NCBI GenBank assembly: GCA_023052935.1
Contig: CM041292.1
Span: forward strand, 146,754,439 to 146,818,438
Source of the DNA: Piezodorus guildinii
Taxonomy: Eukaryota > Arthropoda > Insecta > Hemiptera > Pentatomidae
DNA length: 64,000 nt
Direction of reading: 5' to 3'
The notes below the pieces were generated by a model. The model saw only the letters and a list, made by a program, of their open reading frames with translations. It ran no database searches and was not told the DNA's origin. Shown one piece after another: positions 20,951 through 31,582 of this stretch; position 1 is the stretch's first letter; every line of letters begins with the position of its first letter. The position numbers and the translations under genes are program-made.

Positions 20951-23160
20951 CTTCTAATAGCTTCCATGTCCTTTCACCCCTGAACCCCACCTATTGGCCT
21001 ACTTCCCTCAAAAAAAGACCTGATATCCTGGATATATTTATCACCTCTCAAATTTCCACCTTACAAACAACAGTCGAAACCTTGAATGACCTCTCATCAG
21101 ACCACAGTCCAGTTCTGCTTTCCTTGCATTCGAGCTTTATTCCTTTCCCAACCCCTCCTAAACTGATCTTTGGACGAGTGAACTGGGACGGATTTCGGAC
21201 AGACTTGGATACCAAATTGGACTTAACTGTTCCACTGAAGACTAAAATAGACGTTGACAGTGCCGTAGAAATACTTACAGACTCAATACGTACCAGTATA
21301 TTCGATAACAGTAGAAACACTAACACCAACAACCGTCAACAAACTAACCTGCCACAGCATATTCGTAACTTATTAAGGGAAAAAAGAAAAGCAAGATCTA
21401 AGTGGCACAGGACTAGATATCCAGTAGACAAAACATATTATACAAACCTGACAAACCAACTAAAATCAGAAATCAAGAAACTCAAAACTCAACACTTACT
21501 GAGTATGACTGAAAAACTCACAACTACTGACAAATCCCTATGGACTACCACTAAGAAACTACTGAACTTCAAAGATTTTAATCATCCTCTCATTAATGAA
21601 TCTCAATCCTGGACCAGATCAGATGAAGAGAAATCCCAAACATTCGCTCAGCATCTTTTTAAAACTTACAATCCGCATCCTGAGATCCTTAATCCGCAGC
21701 ACCTTGAATTCATTGAAGCAGAACTGGGCATTCCACTCCAGTTGGCCCTTCCTCCTAAAGCATTTCATCCTTCAGAAATTTTGAACTTAATCCAAAAGCT
21801 ACCTTCCCGGAAAGCTCCCGGACACGACCTAATCACAGCCCAAATCCTTAAGCAACTTCCTAGAAAAGCCATCCTATTTCTCACCTATATTTACAATTCC
21901 ATACTCCGCACTACATATTTTCCCCAATCCTGGAAATTAGCTATTGTTAAAATGATCCCCAAACCCAAAAAGGCACTGGAGTTCCCTTCTTCTTACCGTC
22001 CTATATCTCTTCTACCCATCATGGGTAAAATCCTAGAACGGCTCCTCCTTAAACGACTATACCCTATCCTAGAATCATATCATATAATCCCAGACCACCA
22101 GTTCGGATTCCGAACTTCCCACTCCACCATCCAGCAATGTCACCGTGTGGTGGATGTTGTCTCTTCTGCATTGGAGCGCGGATTGTACTGCACTGGGGCC
22201 TTTCTCGACGTTGAACAAGCCTTTGACCGAGTCTGGCACCCGGGACTGTTGTACAAACTCCGTAAATTCCTTCCTCCTACATACTTCCTAATCATCCAGT
22301 CCTACCTCTCTGAAAGATCCTTCAAAATAAACCACAATAGTTCCTATTCATCTCTCTTCACCCAGTCTGCTGGGGTTCCTCAAGGCAGTATACTAGGACC
22401 CATTCTTTACACAGTATATACAGCTGATATCCCAACCCATCCTAACACATTCCTTTCTACCTATGCCGATGACACTTGCGTGTTATCGGTTAATAACGAT
22501 CCTACAATAGCCTCTCAAACTCTCCAATCCCACATCAGAGACCTTGAGGTATGGTGTCAGAATTGGAGAATTAAAATCAATTCCAATAAATCCCAACAAA
22601 TTACCTTTACCCTTCGTCGGAAACCTATGACATCCTGCCCTACAGTGTCCTTTAATGATATTCCGCTTGTCCCGGTTGAACAGATCCGATATTTAGGACT
22701 CCTGCTTGACAAACGACTTACATGGAATCCGCATACAAGACTGAAGAGACAAGAAACTGCACGAAGATTTCGGCTACTCCAACACTTACTAGACAGACGC
22801 TCTAACCTTTCACTTAACTACAAAAGACTTATTTACATGACCATCATAAGGCCTATCTGGACCTACGGAGTAGAACTTTGGGGCTCTACTAAACCATCAA
22901 ACTCTTCCCGTATCCAATCCTTACAATCCAAAATCCTTCGCAAAATCCTTAACGCTCCTTATTTTGTCAGGAATAAAATCATCCACAATGATCTTAATGT
23001 TCCATATGTTGCTGATTTGGCCCGTACCAGGTATCACACCTTCCATGAAAAACTCCACTCCCACTCTAATCCATTAGTTTCAATCGTTGCTTCCTCTTCC
23101 ATTCCTGATAATCCTCCGAGGCGTCTGAAAAGAAGATGGCCTCGAGACCTTCTTGTTTAG
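20806..23160 (+). pseudogene. Jockey ORF2: endonuclease remnant plus complete reverse transcriptase
   Basis: ORF2 of Jockey LINEs encodes an APE-type endonuclease and a reverse transcriptase for target-primed insertion. The frame is open from 20806 to the stop at 23158-23160. No ATG precedes the endonuclease remnant, so the true start was lost. The first readable part (about 20824-21100) is only the C-terminal endonuclease: IAGGDYNAKH, WGCRT, PDILDIFI and SDHSPV motifs are present, and the N-terminal half with the catalytic Glu is missing. The reverse transcriptase follows: RKAPGHD at about 21811, FLDVEQAFD with the first catalytic Asp at 22207, AGVPQGS at about 22370, and YADD at 22462-22473. 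The C-terminal region ends in RRLKRRWPRDLLV. No internal stop or frameshift is seen after 20806. Classification as a Jockey-clade RT is secure; activity cannot be judged. Confidence 0.92.
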
Positions 23161-23310
23161 ACTCACTACCAAAGAGTGCTGTCAATGGGCAGTTTCTCTT
23201 CATGTTCATTCCATGTGTTATAACATTACAGCATATTTACTTGATGTATTTTTTGTACAGTTGTAAATTTCAATAAATAAAAAATAAAAAAATAAAATAA
23301 AAATTTGAAG
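23161..23310 (+). mobile_element. Jockey 3' UTR and A-rich tail
   Basis: Contains 'GAGTGCTGTCAATGGGCAG' (a block shared with 51102-51125) and 'TACAGTTGTAAATTTCAATAAATA', a polyadenylation-type AATAAA, then an AAATAAAAA tail to about 23300. Confidence 0.85.
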
Positions 23311-23399
23311 ATTTGTTATCATCCTTACATTAATTTATATATGTATTTTTTAGCTGTTTATCTATTTGACTTTTTAAACTAAATGTTTCTTTTCGAGTT

Positions 23400-23610
23400 T
23401 TACATTCGTGTTATAAGGAGCATTAACCATTTGTAAACTTGTTAATGAATAAACGCATTTGCATCCAAATCTAGTCCTTAGTAATCAGCAATTAAGCGAC
23501 AACAGAATGCTTTGAGCCGCGTTAATTATGTGCTTAATCAATTACGAGTTAATTGAAATTGCTTAGTATTCCAATAGTTTTACGTGGTTTGACGATTAAA
23601 CAACCATTTT
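23400..23610. promoter_or_regulatory. Candidate conserved enhancer, homeodomain-site rich
   Basis: A compact block rich in TAAT/ATTA cores (for example 'GTTAATTATGTGCTTAATCA', about 23521-23540, then TTAATTG) plus an octamer-like 'GCATTTGCATCC' at about 23456-23467. It is free of repeats. Such clustering is typical of developmental enhancers, but in AT-rich DNA it also occurs by chance; no neighbouring gene supports it. Confidence 0.3.
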
Positions 23611-23688
23611 AACACCAAAAAGCTTCAATAAAATTCACATAATATATTTTAAATTGTATATTATATTTATTAGCTTATATTTTAAAAA

Positions 23689-23743
<55 letters not shown>

Positions 23744-24366
23744 ATAGTTATTAAACTGGCAAAGATCCCTAAGACCGGAACCAGTAGTTACGTAAACAAA
23801 AGGTTAATTCCGGAAGATAATAATCTTTTTATTCATCTGAGAATTACCTTCGAGGGTCTCAATTTTATTTCCAACATTGTGATTTTCTAAATGAAAATAG
23901 TTAAAAATAACAACTTAGTGAGCAACCTATGTTTCTTTTCTTTTTACTTTTTTTTTGTAGGAATTCTGAAGGAAAATTTAGAAAAGATAGAGCTGTATAA
24001 GAGATAAGTATCTAGTAAATATAATATATCATCTTATTATATATTAAATATGCATACAATAAAAATGGGAAGTACTTTGTAAAAGAGCTTAAATAAATTA
24101 ACGACGAAATTATATATAAGAAGAAATGATTCGGGCAGCCATGTTCTTTTCAAAGGTTATTCACAATTGTCTGGGGATGGAGAAGATTTAGATAAAATGA
24201 GGTATATTTAGTTAGTTTGTTTTTTAATTCAACAAATGGATTACTGAGGTTTTGCTTGCATAATTGTATTAATGACACAATATGAAACATAGATTTTTCA
24301 ATTACAAGGATTGGATTCTAAAAAATGATGTCATTATGATATAAAAAAAAGTAATTAAAACAAAAA
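23611..24366. other. AT-rich stretch with (AT)n microsatellite
   Basis: (AT)n at about 23691-23738. The open frame running through it (23654-23890) is a microsatellite artefact. Otherwise nothing recognised. Confidence 0.6.
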
Positions 24367-24572
24367 TAGTTCAGTACCTATACACATTTGCACTGTTTGA
24401 CGGCCAACGGCCATGCAAGGGGGTGAATTGGGCTAAATCGCGCTCGGCCGCGAGAGGGGTGTTCTCCAGTGGGTCCCCATACTCCATACTCTGCCACAGC
24501 TAGAGTTTGAACTCGGAACCCGGAGAACAGTATTCTAGTGCTCTATCGACTTGACCAAGCTGCTCCCTTTGG
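24367..24572 (-). mobile_element. SINE-1 copy with internal deletion, minus strand
   Basis: On the minus strand a tRNA-like head ('GGTCAAGTCGATAGAGCAC', then B box GAGTTCAAACTC at about 24510-24521) is followed by 'GCAGAGTATGGAGTATGGGG', then the family's 3' block with GCATGGCCGTTGGCC. The middle third is shorter than in the copy at 24672. It sits 100 bp from that copy in head-to-head orientation. Confidence 0.8.
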
Positions 24573-24671
24573 TATTTCTAAATAAACCTAACAATGAGGT
24601 TTTAGAAGTTTAGAGCATTTGTCCAGTAAGCGTTAAAAATAATTTTATACAAGCGGTTGCTTGTCTATCTT

Positions 24672-24960
24672 GAGTGGCGTGGTCTGGTGGATAGAGCACT
24701 AGTCTCCTGGGTTCGAATCCGGGCCTTGTATGAATATTATTTATTCTGTTAATTCAGCCGGGGAACCCTATTGTATGGAGACCCTCCTGGGTCAGACATA
24801 GCATCTTTAAAGTGGGTACCCAAATCGGGGTAAAACATAGTGGCTAAGAGTGAAAAAGCCCTAATCACCTAATTGCACAGCCGTTGACCTATAAACAGTA
24901 GGAATCTCTTTATGAACTCATCCCAAGACCTTTTATGGGTTGTAAAGGTGCAGTTTTTTT
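24672..24960 (+). mobile_element. SINE-1 copy, near full length
   Basis: The tRNA-derived head starts 'GAGTGGCGTGGTCTGGTGGA' (A-box-like) with the B box GGTTCGAATCC at 24710-24720. The body contains 'ATTCAGCCGGGGAACC', 'TATGGAGACCCTCCTGGGTC' and 'GCACAGCCGTTGACC', and the 3' end 'TTATGGGTTGTAAAGGTG' precedes a T-rich stretch. This is the best reference copy of the family. A possible imperfect TSD (CTTGTCTAT / CTTGTCTCT) flanks it. The head is not a functional tRNA gene: no complete cloverleaf with a 3' acceptor arm follows the B box. Confidence 0.88.
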
Positions 24961-25129
24961 ACGGGTTTCTTGTCTCTAAGAAAATCATAAGTAAGAGTGT
25001 TCATAATCAAGAGATTATTAATATATGTAATACATATACACAGATGTACGCTGATCTGACATACATAAAATATGAAGACAACATAGACGAATAATAAAGA
25101 ACGGAAGAAGTAATTATAATAGATTGATA
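24961..25129. other. AT-rich spacer
   Basis: Nothing recognised. Confidence 0.3.
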
Positions 25130-25330
25130 GTAATTAATGATGCTACCTAATTAAGTGACAACATTAAGAAAGCTCCCTCCCTCACGGTGACTGACTCCTT
25201 GCAATTACCCGGTTAGTTAACAGTGATGGATCGCTCAGGACCTCTTTCCCTCCTTTTCACCGCTCACTTGCGAAATTCCGATACTTCTACAATCCCAATT
25301 ATGCAACCTATCCTATCGAGTCTGCATAAT
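25130..25330. promoter_or_regulatory. Candidate conserved non-coding element
   Basis: A GC-richer block between AT-rich flanks, with 'TAATTAATGATGC' and 'CACGGTGACTGACTCC', lacking repeats or reading frames. Regulatory role is inference. Confidence 0.25.
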
Positions 25331-25805
25331 TTATTTCATACAAAGTGCACTAAACATCATATTGCATAGAACCATAAATATCTTCGGAAATTTCACTGCT
25401 ATACACTTGAGCACTTAAGTTAGTACTGAATATGGCTAACGAAAGGCCAGAGATGGCTTTATTACAAGTCTGGAGAAACAAAGGAGCAGAGAACTGAAAT
25501 TGAAAAATTAAACTTGACAAGAATGAACTTGCAATCAGTAATTTGCCACTCTTCATAGGTCGTTGCATGTTAAAATATCGCAAGAAGATGAAACTTGCTG
25601 AAGACTGGATCTACTCGGTGTTTAGAGGATAATGTATAGCCTATTCGCATTACTTAAAACATGAAAGTATTTCCTTGTATAGACTGAGCACCTCAGTTAG
25701 GTCATATTTATATGCCATAACCGAGAAATGTTATGGGCTTCAACTGAAATTTTATGGAGAGAATTAATAGTTAGTTAACAAAAATGATATTCACTAGTGT
25801 AGATT
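25331..25805. other. Non-coding stretch
   Basis: No gene recognised; the minus-strand 77-codon frame at 25350-25583 has no domain. Confidence 0.3.
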
Positions 25806-26590
25806 AGTAAAATGGTTCATCGAAGAATTTTATTTTGGGTCTTTTTACATCATTAGGACTCACTAAAATATATTAAAATAAATAAACTTATTATTAAATG
25901 AAAATTAACTCTATTTAAAAACATTTAGAACATTCAGCGATATTACATAAAGGTATTTTACCTGACCACAAACAATGGGTTCTTATATCTATCAAATTGG
26001 TATCCATTATGAACAAATTTAATAAAATTAATATACATTTGAATAGATATAACTGTAAAAATTTAAGTTTAATGGATAGGGATCACCAGTAGCTGGGCTG
26101 GCTGGCATTGAACATCCTACTAAGCCAAAGGTCACGGGTTCAAACCCGCAGGTAGTTCTAGGATTTTTCAGAGGGAGTATAAAATCTTTAGTTGTGTCGT
26201 CCTTCAGAGGAGACGTAAAAAAGTTGTTCCGGGCCTTTGCGATGCCAGGTACTCGTTAAAGATCCTATCCTAATTAAACCTGAATAGGCAAACTTTAGGA
26301 CTCCCACTGCAGTATCGTCCGATCAGCGCGTAGTAGCATAAAGTGACGTTAAATAAATAAACAAACAATAATAGATATGAGAAACTATTGTGAGGTACAG
26401 GTAAAAGACTTCGTAACATTTATCAGAATTCTAAATGTTTTCAAGAAGTGTTAATTTTGATGTAAAAATATTTGTTATTTATTGAAATATATTTCAGTGA
26501 GTCCTGAAGATGAGGGAAGCCCAGAGGTAGGCTTGAAATAAAAATTGATGTAAAATTAATTTTTAGAAGATTTAAGAACCATTTTATTGA
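25806..26590. repeat. Inverted repeat (Penelope-like terminus candidate) with SINE-2 in the loop
   Basis: The left arm 25806-26008 and right arm 26379-26590 are diverged inverted copies sharing AAAATGGTTC, GGACTCACT(A/G)AAATATATT, AACATTTAGAA and TTTTACCTG in mirrored order. The right arm additionally holds a hammerhead-like core (26503-26540, CTGAAGATGA...GGCTTGAAAT). The left arm lacks this ~45-bp segment. A SINE-2 copy occupies the centre. Confidence 0.6.
26042..26378 (+). mobile_element. SINE-2 copy, reference copy for the family
   Basis: The tRNA-derived head at about 26078-26165 contains 'AGTAGCTGGGCTGGCTGGCA' and the B box GGTTCAAACCC (26137-26147). The body 'GGACTCCCACTGCAGTATCG' and tail 'AAGTGACGTTAAATAAATAA' plus ACAAACA follow. 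AATAGATAT occurs at 26042-26050 and 26370-26378 and may be the TSD, which would put the insertion in the loop of the surrounding inverted repeat. Three other copies lie in this window (10355, 42497, 63310). Confidence 0.85.
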
Positions 26591-27621
26591 TCATGTATAT
26601 ATGTTTCTTGTGGAAAAATTAATATCATCATAAATTCTATGATATTTATTTGAAAAATTGAAAAGATTTCTTCAGCAATGAGTCTCTAAACCTTAAATTG
26701 GTAAGTAGTCGGTATTTTTTAAAGAACTGTCTAATAATGTTTTGTAACTATATGAGGTTTAGCATGCGTTAACTATACTCAAAAAACCTTCATCACCATC
26801 ATAGATTAAAAAAAGTAAGCTATCAGCAAATAGCACTGCTGATGTTTCAGTCCAAAAATGTGTTTGTGATACTATGGTCCATATTATCACATTAAATATC
26901 AGGAGTTATTTCGATGGTTCCGTAATAAAATACTTGCAAGAAGATTTAGGTTGGTGGAGCTGAATTACTTATAGAGTATTTTCCAGATTATTAGATTATC
27001 CTAGACTGACTTAAAACTAGTTGATATTTATATAAATAACGTGGATACAAGTTGGCATATCCTACTAAGCAGTATGGATTCGCACTCCGTACTATTTTAC
27101 ATACACACACATAAAGTATATAGATAAAATATATATATACATAAATAGAATGTGGAGCAATAACCTCAAAGGGACCGACATAGGGGTTATTCCAGATCAG
27201 GTCTGATTGCAGTGAAAGGTCTCTACCGCTATTCAAGGTACACACTATTTTTGCTGCAACGGAAGGAATATTGGACGTAAAACATATATTCAAATGAATA
27301 GGTGGGTATTTTAAATACTGATGCTAATTCCATAGTTAATTCGTCATTAATATAAAGCAAAAATTATACTAACCATCAATTTAGTATACTATCAGCTCAT
27401 CATAGAAATGATTTTGAAATATCATAAACTTTATCCTGTTATTACGTTTTATTTTCTTCATTCATCGAAGTTTTCCAAGGTAATTATATACAACTAAAAT
27501 CAAATAATTTTAACACCGATTTGTATTTTGTAAGCTATGAGTGTGAAAAAAGGGCGTTAGATTTTGTGGATTATTTTTATTGCGGAGGAAAAAAATATAA
27601 GAATCATTGTAATTTTTAATT
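26591..27621. other. AT-rich non-coding stretch
   Basis: No gene or known repeat. The 100-codon minus-strand frame at 26991-27293 shows no domain. Confidence 0.35.
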
Positions 27622-28430
27622 TTATAACTTTTACTCTTAGACGAAAATCCTGTCCGCCAATTATTTCAACTATTAACCAATTCCTCTCTCAGATACAGTC
27701 CGTATCTTGGCTTGCTGTTAGACAAAAGATTGACTTGAAACCCACATAAAGACTTAAAAGACAAGAACTCAACCGACGATTCGGCCAGTTATACCGACTA
27801 CTCAACAGAAAATCTGAACTTACAGTTAACAACAAATAATTAATCTACAAGACAATACTGAAGCCCATCTGGACCTACGGACTTGAACTGTGGGGGACAG
27901 CTAAACGTACTAACATCAAACGCATTTAATCCTTTCAATCCAAAGTCCTCCGTACAATGGTAAATGCTCCTTATTATGTCTCCAACTATACCTTGCACCA
28001 CGACCTTAATGTTCCATTAATTTCAGACCTAATTCCATCCAAATTTTCCAAATTCCACCAGAACCTCATTCATCATCCTAATCCTCTAGCTCAATCCCTA
28101 TCCAGCTCCACTCATCCAAACAACCCACCTAGAAGGTTGAAACGGCAGTGGCCCCGCGACCTTTTGTAAATATATTGGAGTTCTAGCACTGGCTAGATTC
28201 TCCCCTCAATGTGATATATGTAAGAGTGTGTGTATGTGTATATAGGTATAAGTGAATTCTTGACTTTATTGTATTGATTCATTATTGTGTATATATTTTA
28301 TTGTAATTTTATGCTGTGTAAATATTGTATGAATGTAGTATGTATGATATCTTTCAGCACTACTATTGATGTCCAAATTGGGACAGATTGTAATTTTACT
28401 CAATAAAAATTGTTGTTGTAGAAAAAAAAA
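27622..28430 (+). pseudogene. Jockey-like LINE family B, 3' fragment of ORF2 plus 3' UTR
   Basis: The sequence begins at ITFTLRRK (just after the RT palm in the large element) and continues through a degraded thumb region to a last open segment, 27957-28169, encoding NAPYYVSNYTLHHDLNVP and ending RRLKRQWPRDLL. It is homologous to the C-terminus of the Jockey ORF2 at 22600-23160 but clearly a different family by sequence and by its own 3' UTR ('TGATGTCCAAATTGGGACAG' and AATAAA). Stops and frameshifts between 27700 and 27950 show it is dead. No clean TSD was found. Confidence 0.85.
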
Positions 28431-28494
28431 CAAAAATTTAATTTAAATCTCAACAATCTAGAAAAGAAAAGAGACGTTTAGAACATATTCAAAA

Positions 28495-28870
28495 ATAAAA
28501 ACCCTTTGTAATCGACCAAAAAAAAAAATCCTCTCTCCCCCTCACAATTTGAGGGATTACGTTTCAAGATGTGTATAACCCGAATAACGAATAAAAAAAA
28601 AAAATCCCTTTTTCCTAATTAATAAATACCTGACATTTTGCTATCAGTGCTATTTTCATAAATAATTAAATTTTCTAAAAAAAATATTGAAATTGGCCCA
28701 GAACTATTAGAGATATAGTGTTTTGATATGGCATTTTCCTTTGAATTGTTTATTGCTTTTCACATTACTTAATTGCCTACCAACAGCTATATAAACAATT
28801 ATACCCTGATATGTTTATTTGGAAATAATGAACCATTGTGCAATAATTTTTTTAACTCTGTTTAGGAATT
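28495..28870 (+). repeat. Unclassified repeat family X, copy 2 (internally deleted)
   Basis: Begins with 'CCTTTGTAATCGACC', shared with the outer end of the minus copy at 37885, and holds 'ATTTGAGGGATTACGTTTC'. It jumps to the 3' block 'CAGAACTATTAGAGATAT' and 'TATACCCTGATATG'. The central part with the ~120-bp tandem units is absent. Confidence 0.7.
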
Positions 28871-29096
28871 AAAAGGTTCCTTTTTAACATATTTAGGATA
28901 TAAAAATACTACGCAACATCAGTGCAATGGTTTTGCATCTTGACAAATCAAGATTCTGAGTGATGTTTTGGAAATTCTAGTCGGATTCTAGTCAGCTGAA
29001 GTGGCTGTTATTTATCAGTTAGGTTTATTGATCTACAGTCCTTGTCAAATAACTAATAGTATTTATTAATTTACTTGATTTCTAACTTAGTAATAA

Positions 29097-29619
29097 ATTA
29101 AAATATCAATGCTTTTTTTTTTTTTTTTTAAAGGAACTTTTATTATTGAGTAAAATTACAATCTGTCCCAATTTAGACATCAATAGTAGTGGTGAAAGAT
29201 ATCATACATACTACATTCATACAATATTTACACAGCATAAAATTACAATAAAATATATACACAATAATGAATCAACACAATAAAGTCAAGAATTTACTTA
29301 TACCTATATACACATACACACACTCATACATACATCACTTGAGTACTATTGTACGGAGGACTTTGGATTGAAAGGATTGAATGCGTTTGATGTTAGTACG
29401 TTTAGCAGTCCCCACACAGTTCAAGTCCGTAGGTCCAGATGGGCTTCAGTATTGTCTTGTAGATTAATAATTTGTTATCAACTGTAACTTCAGATTTTCT
29501 GTTGAGTAGTCGGTATAACTGTCCGAATCGCCGGTTGAGTTCTTGTCTTTTAAGTCTTCTAGGTGGGTTCCAAGTCAATCTTTTGTCTAACAGTAAGCCA
29601 AGATTAAAATATCAATGCT
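29097..29619 (-). mobile_element. LINE family B, 3' fragment with 17-bp TSD, minus strand
   Basis: The insert 29114-29602 reads on the minus strand as a family B 3' end with a poly(A) tail (seen as T-run 29113-29129). It is flanked by a perfect direct repeat, ATTAAAATATCAATGCT, at 29097-29113 and 29603-29619. Compared with the plus-strand copy at 27622-28430 it lacks about 230 bp covering the end of ORF2, joined between CCGTACAAT and a point in the 3' UTR. The two copies are about 0.7 kb apart and inverted. Confidence 0.93.
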
Positions 29620-30747
29620 AGTCATTCAAGAGGTTCCTTGACTCATGTTAGGAACTGATCAGCTATCTAGGCATCCAACTTAATCCGAAATTCACTGTTC
29701 GAAAAATTAATTTATTTCATATTTTTAATTCTTAGTTGCCGCTAAGGTTTTCATCCCTGGACATTTTTTAAGGAGAGATATATTTATATTATGTGATCCA
29801 AAATATAAAAAAAAGTTTAAGTAATTAATCAACAGTAATGAATTCATAAATTTTTTATTATAAATCTATCATGTGATATTCATAAAATACAGACTAATGT
29901 AAATGTAAAAAATAAAACAAAAATATATTAATAGCACTAAAGTATAAAAAAATTCAGTGAACTTATACCACTATTAATTCGATATAACTGAATCCAGTGA
30001 TCCGAAACATGATCAAATCTAATCCATGATATTTTTTTTTGTAAGCTGTCAGTCAAAATTAATGCATCTGATAATAATGTGATTTTTAAAATATTATCTC
30101 TTGCTGAACTATATTTACCATGTGTCAGTAAGGTTGACTTGAAATGATATGCTATATTCTATATGTGGGGTAGTTGATAATTGGATGAACATTACATTTG
30201 TTTGTTAATATTGTTACTTCTTTTTCTTTCCATCACCGTTGAATACATCCCGGAATTATTAATATAAAAAAATATATATATATAAAACTAAATGAAGTTT
30301 TATATTATTATTTTTGTTCTTTGATAATGCTACTACGAACAGATGGGAGCCCACAGGATCCTAAACGTGCTATTGTGGTGTAGTTGCTGGTTGTTAGGAC
30401 CACACAAGATACAAGGGTATGATTGAATTAACTCTGCTGCCCTATAAAAGTGCCTTGACCTCTCCCGTCCCCTCCTAATAGGGTTACTATATTATTTTCC
30501 ATTGATGGAATAAATATAGAATTATTTACGTTTTATTGGTTATAAATATAGAAATTTTCTATGATGTTTATGCCTTTGATAAAACAGAAATGCTCAGTTT
30601 TAAGTCTGGAAATACCCCAAATACTATTTAATCTCTTAGTAAATAATGGCAATGTTAAAAAAAATAAAATATTTTAATAGAGAAATCAAATTTTAATAGT
30701 AAATAACCTGAGGTTTATATAGAGAAAATCGGCTGATAGTATATATA

Positions 30748-30749
<2 letters not shown>
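29620..30749. other. AT-rich non-coding stretch
   Basis: No gene. A less-AT-biased patch at 30335-30500 contains 'TGTGGTGTAGTTGCTGG', resembling a tRNA-like SINE head, but no B box follows, so no call is made. Confidence 0.35.
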
Positions 30750-30802
<53 letters not shown>

Positions 30803-31060
30803 TTTTATTTACCTATACATATTGTAGTAAGGTAAAGTTTTGAAACCGTAATAACGAACAAATAAGACCACAACCAGGTCTGGCAGAATGGTTTGTGGTT
30901 GGGTATCTTATTTATATATTTGTCTTTGAGAAATTCCCCATAAAAATACATATGACAATTACATACAATACAAAGTTATACATCATCCTATTAAAATTAA
31001 ACAGTTGAGAAAATAATTTAAAAATTATAATAAAATATTTCTTCAAATGAATTTGTTTAT
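30750..31060 (-). mobile_element. Possible retroposon 3' end: 49-T run with flanking LINE-like tail
   Basis: A T-run of about 49 (30751-30799) reads on the minus strand as a poly(A) tail following AATAAAAGTT. The sequence to its right includes an imperfect hairpin with CCACAACCAGG and GGTTTGTGGTTGGG. It looks like a minus-strand retroposed 3' UTR of a family not otherwise seen here. No TSD located. Confidence 0.35.
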
Positions 31061-31582
31061 ATTACTAAAAAAAAAAAAAAATATATAAAGTTTGAAAAAG
31101 AATAAAAAATAAGAATCAAAAGACATGTGGTGTTGCTTTTAAAATTAAATTAAACATGGTATTTTATGTTAATAATAACAATATACACACATATAGATGT
31201 GTATATATAAACTGCAAGGTCAAGGCCAACTTTCAATATTGATCAATATTCAATATTGATATGGACAATAACCGAGTGAGTTGGGAACTTTTGAAGTTTT
31301 TGATGAGTTTTTCTTTAACTGGTATTTTTAGAGTAAAAATGATATGCCATACGCAACTCAATTCCGAGTTTAATATGCCTGTCTCATATTTAATAGTGCT
31401 GTAGGTGTTTAACTATCTTCTTTACCACGATTTTACATATGGGTCAATTATCTAAAACGACTCAAGTATGGCAGTGATTAAATGCCAAATTTTCAAAATA
31501 TCTTTCTCTAAACCACCTTTAATTTCGTTTAATTAACTGTTTCTTTTTCTTAGCAATAGTGTAAATGAAAATTAATGATTTT

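Larger units (their letters stand above)
18680..23310 (+). mobile_element. Jockey-clade non-LTR retrotransposon, internally deleted
   Basis: Order: probable 5' UTR, ORF1 (gag with three zinc knuckles), fused remnant of endonuclease, full reverse transcriptase, 3' UTR and an AAATAAA-rich tail ending at about 23300. The element lacks the N-terminal part of the endonuclease and ORF1 is frameshifted, so it is not autonomous as it stands, though its reverse transcriptase is open. At least four shorter relatives lie in this window (2190, 15664, 39375, 51102). Boundaries rest on a weak 9-bp TSD. Confidence 0.8.

Noticed and set aside
24672..24745. Functional tRNA gene
   Set aside because: A- and B-box-like sequences are present, but the downstream acceptor arm is replaced by SINE body and several copies share the whole unit.
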